Origin: Armatimonadota bacterium
GTDB taxonomy: Bacteria; Sysuimicrobiota; Sysuimicrobiia; Sysuimicrobiales; Humicultoraceae
DNA: 7,981 nt
Assembly: GCA_016198805.1 (NCBI GenBank)
Contig: JACQHU010000071.1
Coordinates: forward strand, 1 to 7,981
Direction: 5' to 3'
Part shown: one piece after another, positions 1 through 5,075 of the stretch
Position numbering within the stretch: the first letter of the stretch is position 1
Layout: the number at the start of each line of letters is the position of its first letter
Position numbers and translations under genes: made by a program
Notes under the pieces: model-generated
Told to the model about the DNA's origin: nothing
The model's database searches: none
The model's input: only the letters and a program-made list of their open reading frames with translations

Positions 1-424
1 CGCGTAACTGCTGGAGTTTGGCGTCCGCGTTCTCCCGGCTGGCGAAGGCCCCGACCTGCACGCGGTAGAGTGGCCCTTCGGCCCGTGGGGTCTCTCGTTC
101 GGTCGCGCGCGCGGCGGGCGTGCGTCCGGCCCCTGCCGGCGTCGCCGGAGGGCTCACCGCGGGGCTCGGGGGTTCAGGCGCCGCAGGTGTCTGCCGCATG
201 GCGGGCGGTTCAGGCGCCTGCGGCGTGGCCCGGACGGCGCGGGGCCGTGTAGCGGAGGGTGTCGGCGGCGCCGTGGGAGGCGGCGGCTCGGGTCTGGCCA
301 CAAGCCCGGGCGTCGGCACAGGCTGCGGCTTGAAAAACCTCTCCCCGGCATAGTAGCCGGCGACGAGTGAGACAACGAAGAGTCCGATGAGCGCCAGACT
401 CACCAGGAAGGTATTCGACCGCAC
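1..424 (-). CDS. SPOR-domain membrane protein (3' end outside window)
   Basis: Partial gene; 141 codons are visible and the reading frame is still open at the left edge. From the chosen GTG start, residues 4-25 form one hydrophobic membrane segment after a short Arg-containing N-terminus. Residues about 33-115 are a low-complexity Pro/Ala linker (it includes two APEPP units, encoded within a 12-bp direct repeat at 171-182 and 207-218). From residue 120 the sequence YRVQVGAFASRENADAKL is a typical start of a SPOR domain. SPOR proteins bind denuded peptidoglycan glycan strands, often at the division site, so this is inferred to be an envelope protein anchored in the inner membrane with its SPOR domain outside. 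It follows valS by 54 nt in the same frame, so it may be co-transcribed with valS and share its T-box control. The GTG is preceded only by a weak AAGG-type site; a CTG at 475 is less likely. Exact function unknown. Confidence 0.85.
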   Translation of the reverse strand, partial: MRSNTFLVSLALIGLFVVSLVAGYYAGERFFKPQPVPTPGLVARPEPPPPTAPPTPSATRPRAVRATPQAPEPPAMRQTPAAPEPPSPAVSPPATPAGAGRTPAARATERETPRAEGPLYRVQVGAFASRENADAKLQQLR

Positions 425-478
425 ATCCGCCTTTTTCGGCGGGTACGCCGCAACTCCTTTGGTCGCAGCCGACAGCCG

Positions 479-3124
479 CTAGGCGAGGTCTTCCAGATAC
501 CCTGTCAGCAGCCGCTCCCGCGCGCGCATCTCGGCTTCACGGCGCCGTTCCTCTTCCACCACCTCGCCGGGAGCCTTCGTCACGAACTCAGGATCGGCGA
601 GCCTCCGGCTCAACCGGTCCAGCGCCCGCCTGACGGTATGCAATTCGGTCTCGATGCGTCGGCGCGCGCGGGGCCGATCGGCCTCGGAGATGGCGACAGA
701 CACCCCTACCCCATTCGCCACCGTGCCCACGGTGCCCGGGGAGCGCGTGCCATCCACGGTGACGACCAGGCCGGAGGCGCGGCTCAGCGACACCACGTAG
801 TCCTGGTGTGCTTCCAGCAGGGTGCGCGCGGCCGGCTGCGCCCGGAGCGTGGGCGCGATCGGCACCGACGGGGCCAGGCCCAGGTCGGCGCGCATCGACC
901 GGATCGCGCGCACCACCGCCATGATGGTCCCCATCTGCGCCTCGGCGTTTTCGTCGATGGCGCGGGGATCGGCCGCCGGCCAGGGCGCGACCACGATGCT
1001 CGCGCCGCGGTGCGGCAGGGACTGCCAGATCTCTTCTGTGATGTGCGGCATGATGGGATGCAAGAGCCGCATGGTGCCCTCCAGCACCACATAGAGCGTG
1101 TGCTGGATGGCCGATCGCCGGGCGGGGTCCAGCGACGTCCGGTAGAGGTCGACCTTGGCCAATTCCAGGTACCAGTCGCAGTACTCCGACCAGATGAAGT
1201 CATAGAGCGCTCGCGCGGCCTTGTCGAAGTCGTACGCCTCCAGCGCGTCGGTGACGGCGCGGACGAGGCCGGCAAACCGGCTGCGGATCCACCGGTCGAT
1301 GAGGCTCAGCGATCCCGCCGGCCGTTCGCCATCGGGCGCAAAGCCGGTCAGGTGCATCCGGACGAATCGCGCGGCGTTCCAGATCTTGTTGTTGAAGTGG
1401 CGCACATCCTCCAGCATCTTCTCGCCGAACCGCAGGTCCTGCTGGCCCTGGGAGCAGCGCAGGGTCAGCGCGAAGCGCAGGGCGTCGGCGCCGTAGCCCT
1501 GTTCCACATAGTCGAGGGGATCAAGGCCGGTGCCCAGCGACTTGCTCATGCGCTTCCCTTCGATGTTGAGCACCGTGGGGTTGATGTACACGTCGGTGAA
1601 CGGGATGTCGCCGGTGAACTCCAGGCCGAACATGATCATGCGGGCCACCCAGAGGAAGATGATGTCGCGGCCGGTCGCCAGCACATTGGTCGGATAGAAG
1701 TACGCCAGGTCCGGCGTCTGCTTCGGCCAGCCGAGGGTGGCGAACGGCCAGGCCGCCGATGAGAACCAGGTGTCGAGGATCTGCTCTTCCTGGCGCAGAT
1801 CGGTGCTGCCGCATTCCGGGCACCGCGCGGGGGCCTCGCGGCCGGCCACCATGTGTCCGCTCGCACAGTGCCAGACCGGGATCCGGTGCCCCCACCACAG
1901 GCGGCGGCTGATGTTCCAGTCGTGGATGTTCTCCATCCAGTCCAGGTACACTTTGGTCCACCGCTCCGGATGGAACCGCACGTTCCCCTGGCGTACCACG
2001 TCGGTGGCCGGCTGAGCCAGGGCCTTCATGCGGCAGAACCACTGGTCGGTGATGTAGGGCTCCAGGACCGTCTGGCACCGGTCGCACCGGCCCACGTTGG
2101 TGCGATACGGTTCTCGCCGTTCGATCAGACCCGCGGCCTCCAGGTCCCGCGCCACCGCCTCCCGCGCATCGAATCGGTCCATCCCCGCATACGGCCCCGT
2201 GTCGGCGGTCATCCGGCCGCCGGGGTCAAGGAACACCAGGACCGGCAGCCCGTGATCCGCGCCGATCTCGTTGTCCAGCGGATCGTGGCCCGGGGTGATC
2301 TTCAGGGCGCCGGTGCCGAATTCGGGATCCACGCGCGGGTCGGCGATCACGGGCACGCTCCTGTTCACGATCGGCACAATCACCTGGCGGCCCAGCAGGT
2401 GCCGGTATCGCTCGTCCTCCGGGTGCACGGCCACCGCCACATCCGCCAGAATCGTTTCCGGTCGCTGGGTCGCGATCGTCACGTCCGGGCCGCCGTCGGC
2501 GCCCCGATACCGCACGTACCAGAGGAAGCTTTGGACCGGCTGATAGTCGACCTCGAGGTCAGACACGCTGGTCAGGTCCTTCGGGCACCAGTTGATCATG
2601 CGCTTGCCGTAGTAGATGTAGCCCTTCTGGTAGAGGCGCAGGAAGCATTCGATGACGGCGTCGTTGTAGCCGGGATCCATGGTGAAGGTCACACGGTCCC
2701 AGTCGCAGCCCGACCCCATGCGGCGGATCTGGCTGTAGATCAGGCCGCCGTACTTCTCCCTCCACTGCCAGGCGAACTCCAGGAACTTTTCGCGCCCCAG
2801 GTCGAAGCGCGTCGTGCCCTGCCTGGCCAGCTCGCGCTCCATGACCACGTGCGCCGCGATGCTGGCATGGTCCGTGCCGGGCAGCCACATCCCGTTGTAT
2901 CCTTGCATCCGCCGCCACCGGGTGAGCAGGTCCTGCACCGTGTGATTGAGCGCATGGCCCATGTGCAATTCGCCAGTGATGTTCGGGAGCGGCATCATGA
3001 TGCAGAAGGGCTTCCGGGACGGGTCGACGGGCGCATAGAAGTACCGCCGCTCCAGCCACTCCCGGTAGCGGCGCGGTTCCACCTCGAGTGGGTTGTACGG
3101 GGCGCGACCCCGATCCTCAGGCAT
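479..3124 (-). CDS. valS: Valyl-tRNA synthetase (ValRS)
   Basis: Cytoplasmic class I synthetase that charges tRNA-Val with valine using ATP; essential for translation. The protein is 881 residues, normal for bacterial ValRS. In order: HIGH motif as HMGH (54-57) after PLPNITGEL; the CP1 editing domain that hydrolyses Thr-tRNA-Val, entered near GTDHASIAA (83-91) and containing TQRPET (219-224); cysteine pairs C347/C350 and C435/C438 plus C420, suggesting zinc-binding knuckles; the KMSKS loop as RMSKS (525-529); the anticodon-binding helical domain; and the C-terminal coiled-coil tRNA arm (about 825-881), rich in Arg/Glu. I chose ATG 3124 because a GGGAGGGAG ribosome site sits 6 nt upstream. An upstream in-frame extension to 3259 would read through the T-box terminator and is rejected. 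Expression should rise when uncharged tRNA-Val accumulates, through the T-box leader upstream. The TAG stop is followed by the SPOR gene. Confidence 0.97.
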   Translation of the reverse strand: MPEDRGRAPYNPLEVEPRRYREWLERRYFYAPVDPSRKPFCIMMPLPNITGELHMGHALNHTVQDLLTRWRRMQGYNGMWLPGTDHASIAAHVVMERELARQGTTRFDLGREKFLEFAWQWREKYGGLIYSQIRRMGSGCDWDRVTFTMDPGYNDAVIECFLRLYQKGYIYYGKRMINWCPKDLTSVSDLEVDYQPVQSFLWYVRYRGADGGPDVTIATQRPETILADVAVAVHPEDERYRHLLGRQVIVPIVNRSVPVIADPRVDPEFGTGALKITPGHDPLDNEIGADHGLPVLVFLDPGGRMTADTGPYAGMDRFDAREAVARDLEAAGLIERREPYRTNVGRCDRCQTVLEPYITDQWFCRMKALAQPATDVVRQGNVRFHPERWTKVYLDWMENIHDWNISRRLWWGHRIPVWHCASGHMVAGREAPARCPECGSTDLRQEEQILDTWFSSAAWPFATLGWPKQTPDLAYFYPTNVLATGRDIIFLWVARMIMFGLEFTGDIPFTDVYINPTVLNIEGKRMSKSLGTGLDPLDYVEQGYGADALRFALTLRCSQGQQDLRFGEKMLEDVRHFNNKIWNAARFVRMHLTGFAPDGERPAGSLSLIDRWIRSRFAGLVRAVTDALEAYDFDKAARALYDFIWSEYCDWYLELAKVDLYRTSLDPARRSAIQHTLYVVLEGTMRLLHPIMPHITEEIWQSLPHRGASIVVAPWPAADPRAIDENAEAQMGTIMAVVRAIRSMRADLGLAPSVPIAPTLRAQPAARTLLEAHQDYVVSLSRASGLVVTVDGTRSPGTVGTVANGVGVSVAISEADRPRARRRIETELHTVRRALDRLSRRLADPEFVTKAPGEVVEEERRREAEMRARERLLTGYLEDLA

Positions 3125-3130
3125 GTCCTG

Positions 3131-3139
3131 CTCCCTCCC
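3131..3139 (-). promoter_or_regulatory. valS ribosome binding site
   Basis: Minus-strand GGGAGGGAG, with AGGGAG ending 6 nt before ATG 3124. It decides the valS start: the longer in-frame start at 3259 lies inside the T-box antiterminator region and makes no biological sense. Confidence 0.8.
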
Positions 3140-3192
3140 GTCCGGCGCCGCGCACGCCCGATCCCCAGGAGACGCAAACGCGGCCAGCCAGG

Positions 3193-3228
3193 AAAAACAC
3201 AACGCCGCTCGCCAAGGGCGAAGCGGCG
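3193..3228 (-). terminator. T-box-regulated intrinsic terminator
   Basis: On the minus strand, CGCCGC plus TCGCC (with one bulged T) pairs with GGCGA plus GCGGCG around a CTT loop (3228-3203), an 11-bp GC-rich stem. It is followed by TTGTGTTTTT (3202-3193). It shares bases 3214-3220 with the antiterminator, so the two structures exclude each other. That is the expected switch for a transcriptional T-box. Confidence 0.9.
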
Positions 3229-3468
3229 CTCCGCGGTACCACCTTGATGGCCGGTTCACGTCTCCCCGTCACCCGTTTCGATGGGAGCGGTGCGACCCGT
3301 TGAACCGGCGCTCGTGTTCGCGATCTCGGGCGAATCCCGGCAGCCCTACTGCCTTCGGGCTGCGGCTCTAGGGCGACGTTCGGCCAGTCCGCTTCCGGAA
3401 GGCCTTGCACCCGGTGGGCCTTCCTCGCTCGGGGCGCTGCCGGCCTACTCCTCCCCGTCCTTGCCTGT
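3193..3468 (-). promoter_or_regulatory. T-box riboswitch (valine) in the valS leader
   Basis: This RNA leader senses the charging state of tRNA-Val. The conserved T-box AAGGTGGTACCGCGG lies at 3245-3231; its bulged UGGU can pair with the ACCA end of uncharged tRNA. The antiterminator is visible: AAGG (3245-3242) pairs with CCUU (3217-3214) and GCG (3234-3232) with CGC (3220-3218), leaving the seven-base UGGUACC bulge. In Stem I, GGGG (3456-3453) pairs with CCCU (3373-3370) and GGCC (3445-3442) with GGCC (3385-3382). Between them sit AGUA (3449-3446) and GAA, a loop-E motif, followed by the likely specifier GUC (3377-3375), a valine codon read by anticodon GAC. Further helices are a 7-bp hairpin (3340-3346 with 3357-3363) and a 9-bp stem (3250-3258 with 3301-3309). 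Motifs are read directly; the exact fold and specifier are inferred. The leader fills the 407-nt gap between valS and the next gene. Confidence 0.93.
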
Positions 3469-3475
3469 GACCGCC

Positions 3476-3506
3476 ATTATAGCGGGAGCGCGGTATCTGG
3501 TGTCAA
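3476..3506 (-). promoter_or_regulatory. Sigma-70 promoter for the valS T-box transcript
   Basis: Perfect -35 TTGACA (3506-3501) and perfect -10 TATAAT (3481-3476), separated by 19 bp, longer than the ideal 17. The inferred transcript start is near A3468, just before T-box Stem I. It lies only about 25 nt after the stop of the small membrane protein gene, so valS has its own promoter, although read-through from upstream remains possible. Confidence 0.85.
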
Positions 3507-3531
3507 GGGCCCGCAGAGCGGACGCCGGTCA

Positions 3532-3756
3532 TCAGGTCAAGCTGATGCCGACCATCCTCAGACCAAAATAGATCAGGGTGAGACCTACAGCGGCCTGCCA
3601 GGACTTTTCGATCAGTGCCACAAGGACGTCCCAGATCCCGCCTGCCGCAGCCGGTTTCGCGTGTCGAGGTTTCATGAATCCAAGCCATACCACGACAGCC
3701 AGGACCTCGAAGATCAGTCCCACGTAGATCAGCACATACCCGGTGAATATCTGCAC
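3532..3756 (-). CDS. Small two-helix membrane protein, unknown function
   Basis: A 74-residue protein not recognised as a named family. Residues 4-28 form a strongly hydrophobic helix with one buried acidic residue (E17). Residues 29-40 are a basic, Ala-rich turn (KPRHAKP). Residues 41-50 look amphipathic, and 53-72 form a second hydrophobic helix. The positive turn suggests a hairpin in the inner membrane with both ends outside and the loop in the cytoplasm. The start is GTG 3756 with a strong AAGGAGG at 3770-3764 and a 7-nt spacer, which supports a real gene despite its size. It begins 34 nt after the GntR-type regulator stop, on the same strand, so the two are probably one operon. The valS promoter starts just beyond its stop. 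No catalytic motif is visible; it could be a small transporter subunit, a sensor partner or a structural membrane protein. Confidence 0.75.
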   Translation of the reverse strand: MQIFTGYVLIYVGLIFEVLAVVVWLGFMKPRHAKPAAAGGIWDVLVALIEKSWQAAVGLTLIYFGLRMVGISLT

Positions 3757-3790
3757 GCGGCAGCCTCCTTCATCAGGCCGGCAGACCGTC

Positions 3791-4483
3791 TCATCCTTCC
3801 ACCTGAAACACCGCGGCGAGGTCGGCGCGCAAGCTGACGATGTGCTCGCGCATGGCGGCCTCGGCTCGAGCCCCGTTCCGGGCGCGGATGGCCGCGGTGA
3901 GCTTGGCCATCTCGCGGAAGGACTTGGCGGCCCTGCCCTTGACCCGCAGGGTTCGCTGCCGGATCTGGTGGACCTGTCCCCTCACGCCTTCGATGGTTCG
4001 CTCAAGCCTGGCGTTGCCCGACGCGGCCGCGATGCCGGCGTGGATGTCCTGATCGACGGCGACCATCTGCTCGATATCGCCTTGCTTGAGGGCCGTCCCG
4101 AAGCCCTTGATCAAGACGTTCAGGCGCGCGTGCAGCTCCGGAGTTGCTCGTTCCGCCGCCCGCCGGGCCGCCCGGGCTTCCAGGACTTCACGCAGCTCGT
4201 ACAGTTCGTCGACGTCGGCCAGGCCCAGACGTGGAACCATCGCCCCCCGGCCGGGAATGACTTCGACAAGTCCCTCGGCTTGGAGGCGCCTGAGAGCGTC
4301 CCGAATCGGCGTCCGGCTCACCTGCCAGGCCTCGGCGAGTTCGAGTTCGTTGATACGGATCCCCATCGGGATCTGCCCGCGCAGGATGGCTTCCCGCAGC
4401 TGCCGGTACGCGGCCGCGCTGACCGTTTCGCGCACCGGCGGCTGGCCCCAGAGGCTTGCCTGACTCAGTATTGTATTTTGCAT
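3791..4483 (-). CDS. GntR/FadR-family transcriptional regulator with FCD domain
   Basis: A 230-residue cytoplasmic DNA-binding repressor or activator. Residues about 20-85 are the winged helix-turn-helix; the recognition segment LAEAWQVSRTPIRDALRRLQ and following GLVEVIPGRGAMV are typical of the GntR family. Residues about 90-225 are the all-helical FCD effector domain. D144 and H148 (DxxxH) and H214 match three of the four usual FCD metal or ligand positions, but the usual EH in the next helix reads EM (M192). FCD regulators usually sense carboxylic acids; the ligand here cannot be told. Start: ATG 4483 has AGAGGA 10 nt upstream, so I prefer it to the in-frame start at 4537. It is divergent from the ferredoxin gene and just upstream of the small membrane protein, so it may regulate either or itself. 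Confidence 0.92.
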   Translation of the reverse strand: MQNTILSQASLWGQPPVRETVSAAAYRQLREAILRGQIPMGIRINELELAEAWQVSRTPIRDALRRLQAEGLVEVIPGRGAMVPRLGLADVDELYELREVLEARAARRAAERATPELHARLNVLIKGFGTALKQGDIEQMVAVDQDIHAGIAAASGNARLERTIEGVRGQVHQIRQRTLRVKGRAAKSFREMAKLTAAIRARNGARAEAAMREHIVSLRADLAAVFQVEG

Positions 4484-4493
4484 ATGTTGATTG

Positions 4494-4499
4494 TCCTCT
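4494..4499 (-). promoter_or_regulatory. GntR-gene ribosome binding site
   Basis: Minus-strand AGAGGA, 10 nt before ATG 4483. It favours this start over the longer in-frame start at 4537, whose extra 18 residues would come from the divergent promoter spacer. Confidence 0.6.
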
Positions 4500-4515
4500 G
4501 AGTACAGGCGGCTCG

Positions 4516-4528
4516 TCAAGCCCCTTGA
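4516..4528. promoter_or_regulatory. Candidate operator dyad in the GntR/ferredoxin spacer
   Basis: A perfect inverted repeat, TCAAG-CCC-CTTGA, in the 130-nt spacer between the divergent regulator and ferredoxin genes. Size and position fit a GntR dimer site. It overlaps a possible minus-strand -35 (TTGACG, 4519-4514), which would suit autoregulation, but the matching -10 (GACAAT, 4495-4490) is weak and lies on the ribosome site. No convincing -10 for the ferredoxin was found in the spacer. Chance is a real alternative for a dyad this short. Confidence 0.35.
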
Positions 4529-4600
4529 AAGTCGCAAAATACTTCCTTCGGGTCAGCCCAGCATGCTAGTGTTGATGGTGGACGGTCGACATTGGAGTCC

Positions 4601-4606
4601 AGGAGG
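4601..4606 (+). promoter_or_regulatory. Ferredoxin ribosome binding site
   Basis: Consensus AGGAGG with a 7-nt spacer to ATG 4614. It settles the start; the longer in-frame start at 4491 would translate the divergent promoter spacer. An ATG at 4607 overlaps this site but is in another frame. Confidence 0.85.
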
Positions 4607-4613
4607 ATGCCGT

Positions 4614-4982
4614 ATGACCTACATCATCGCGGAACCGTGTATCGGCGTAAAGGACCGGACCTGTGTGGAAGTCTGTCCCGTCGACTGCATCTACGAGTAC
4701 GTGGACGAGATCGGGGGCTACGTGGTCCCGGATCCCTCGACCGGCGCAGGAACGGACAAGCAGGTGGTGCCCCGGGGCGATGTCACACACATCCCGCCCG
4801 ATGATTTTCCGAAGGAGACCCTGCTGGCCCAGCTGTACATCCACCCGGATGAGTGCATCGACTGCGGCGCCTGCGAATCTGTCTGTCCGGTGACCGCTAT
4901 CTTTGCCGAGGGCGACACGCCCGATCAGTGGAACCGGTTCATTGACCTGAACTACCAGGCGTTCGGGCTCCAGAAGAAATAG
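4614..4982 (+). CDS. Seven-iron ferredoxin with long inter-cluster insertion
   Basis: A 122-residue soluble electron carrier. The N-terminal motif C9-x7-C17-x3-C21-P-x2-C25 and the second motif C81-x2-C84-x2-C87-x3-C91-P match the [3Fe-4S][4Fe-4S] ferredoxins of Azotobacter (FdI) and Thermus. By that analogy C9, C17 and C91 bind the 3Fe cluster, C21, C81, C84 and C87 the 4Fe cluster, and C25 is a free cysteine. The tail, with FAEGDTPDQWNRFIDLN, is typical of the family. Odd feature: 55 residues separate C25 from C81, against about 14 in the Azotobacter protein, so roughly 40 residues (about 30-70, with GYVVPDPSTGAG and VVPRGDVTHIPP) are inserted. Such proteins are often called FdxA. The redox partner is unknown and no partner oxidoreductase is in the window. 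It is divergent from the GntR gene and convergent with lon. Confidence 0.93.
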   Translation: MTYIIAEPCIGVKDRTCVEVCPVDCIYEYVDEIGGYVVPDPSTGAGTDKQVVPRGDVTHIPPDDFPKETLLAQLYIHPDECIDCGACESVCPVTAIFAEGDTPDQWNRFIDLNYQAFGLQKK

Positions 4983-5007
4983 CCGCCGCGGGTCCAGGTC
5001 TGTCAAC

Positions 5008-5038
5008 GACGAGGGGGGCGCGATGCGCCCCCCTCGTC
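5008..5038. terminator. Hairpin between convergent ferredoxin and lon genes
   Basis: GACGAGGGGGGCGC (5008-5021) pairs perfectly with 5025-5038 around a three-base GAT loop, a 14-bp GC-rich stem. It lies 25 nt after the ferredoxin stop and 37 nt beyond the lon stop, so it can serve both. The T tract is poor on both sides (CTTCCGTCC on plus, GTTGACAG on minus), so termination may be incomplete or partly Rho-dependent. Confidence 0.75.
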
Positions 5039-5075
5039 CTTCCGTCCTCGTGACCGTCTCTCTGGTGCCGGAGGT

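Noticed and set aside
154..375. Minus-strand 73-codon open frame overlapping the SPOR gene
   Set aside because: Arg/Pro-rich out-of-frame reading of the SPOR linker; the SPOR frame has a membrane helix and domain match.
638..1762. Plus-strand open frame of 374 codons opposite valS
   Set aside because: Same antisense shadow effect; no recognisable domain.
1853..3247. Long plus-strand open frame (464 codons) opposite valS
   Set aside because: Antisense shadow in GC-rich DNA; the protein is low-complexity His/Arg/Pro-rich with no family motif, and valS is certain on the other strand.
3125..3259. In-frame N-terminal extension of valS (926-residue form)
   Set aside because: It overlaps the T-box and its terminator; a good ribosome site and ATG at 3124 give a normal-length ValRS.
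3511..3521. CCGC-TCT-GCGG mini-hairpin after the small membrane protein gene
   Set aside because: A 4-bp stem with no T tract; not a convincing terminator.
3743..4501. Plus-strand open frame of 252 codons opposite the GntR gene
   Set aside because: Antisense shadow; the GntR reading has clear HTH and FCD motifs.
4463..4503. ACTCAG and CTGAGT inverted repeat around the GntR start
   Set aside because: Only 6 bp with a 29-nt centre that includes the start codon; too weak to call an operator.
4491..4613. N-terminal extensions of the ferredoxin (to 4491) and the regulator (to 4537)
   Set aside because: Both would translate the divergent promoter spacer; each gene has a better-placed ribosome site at the shorter start.
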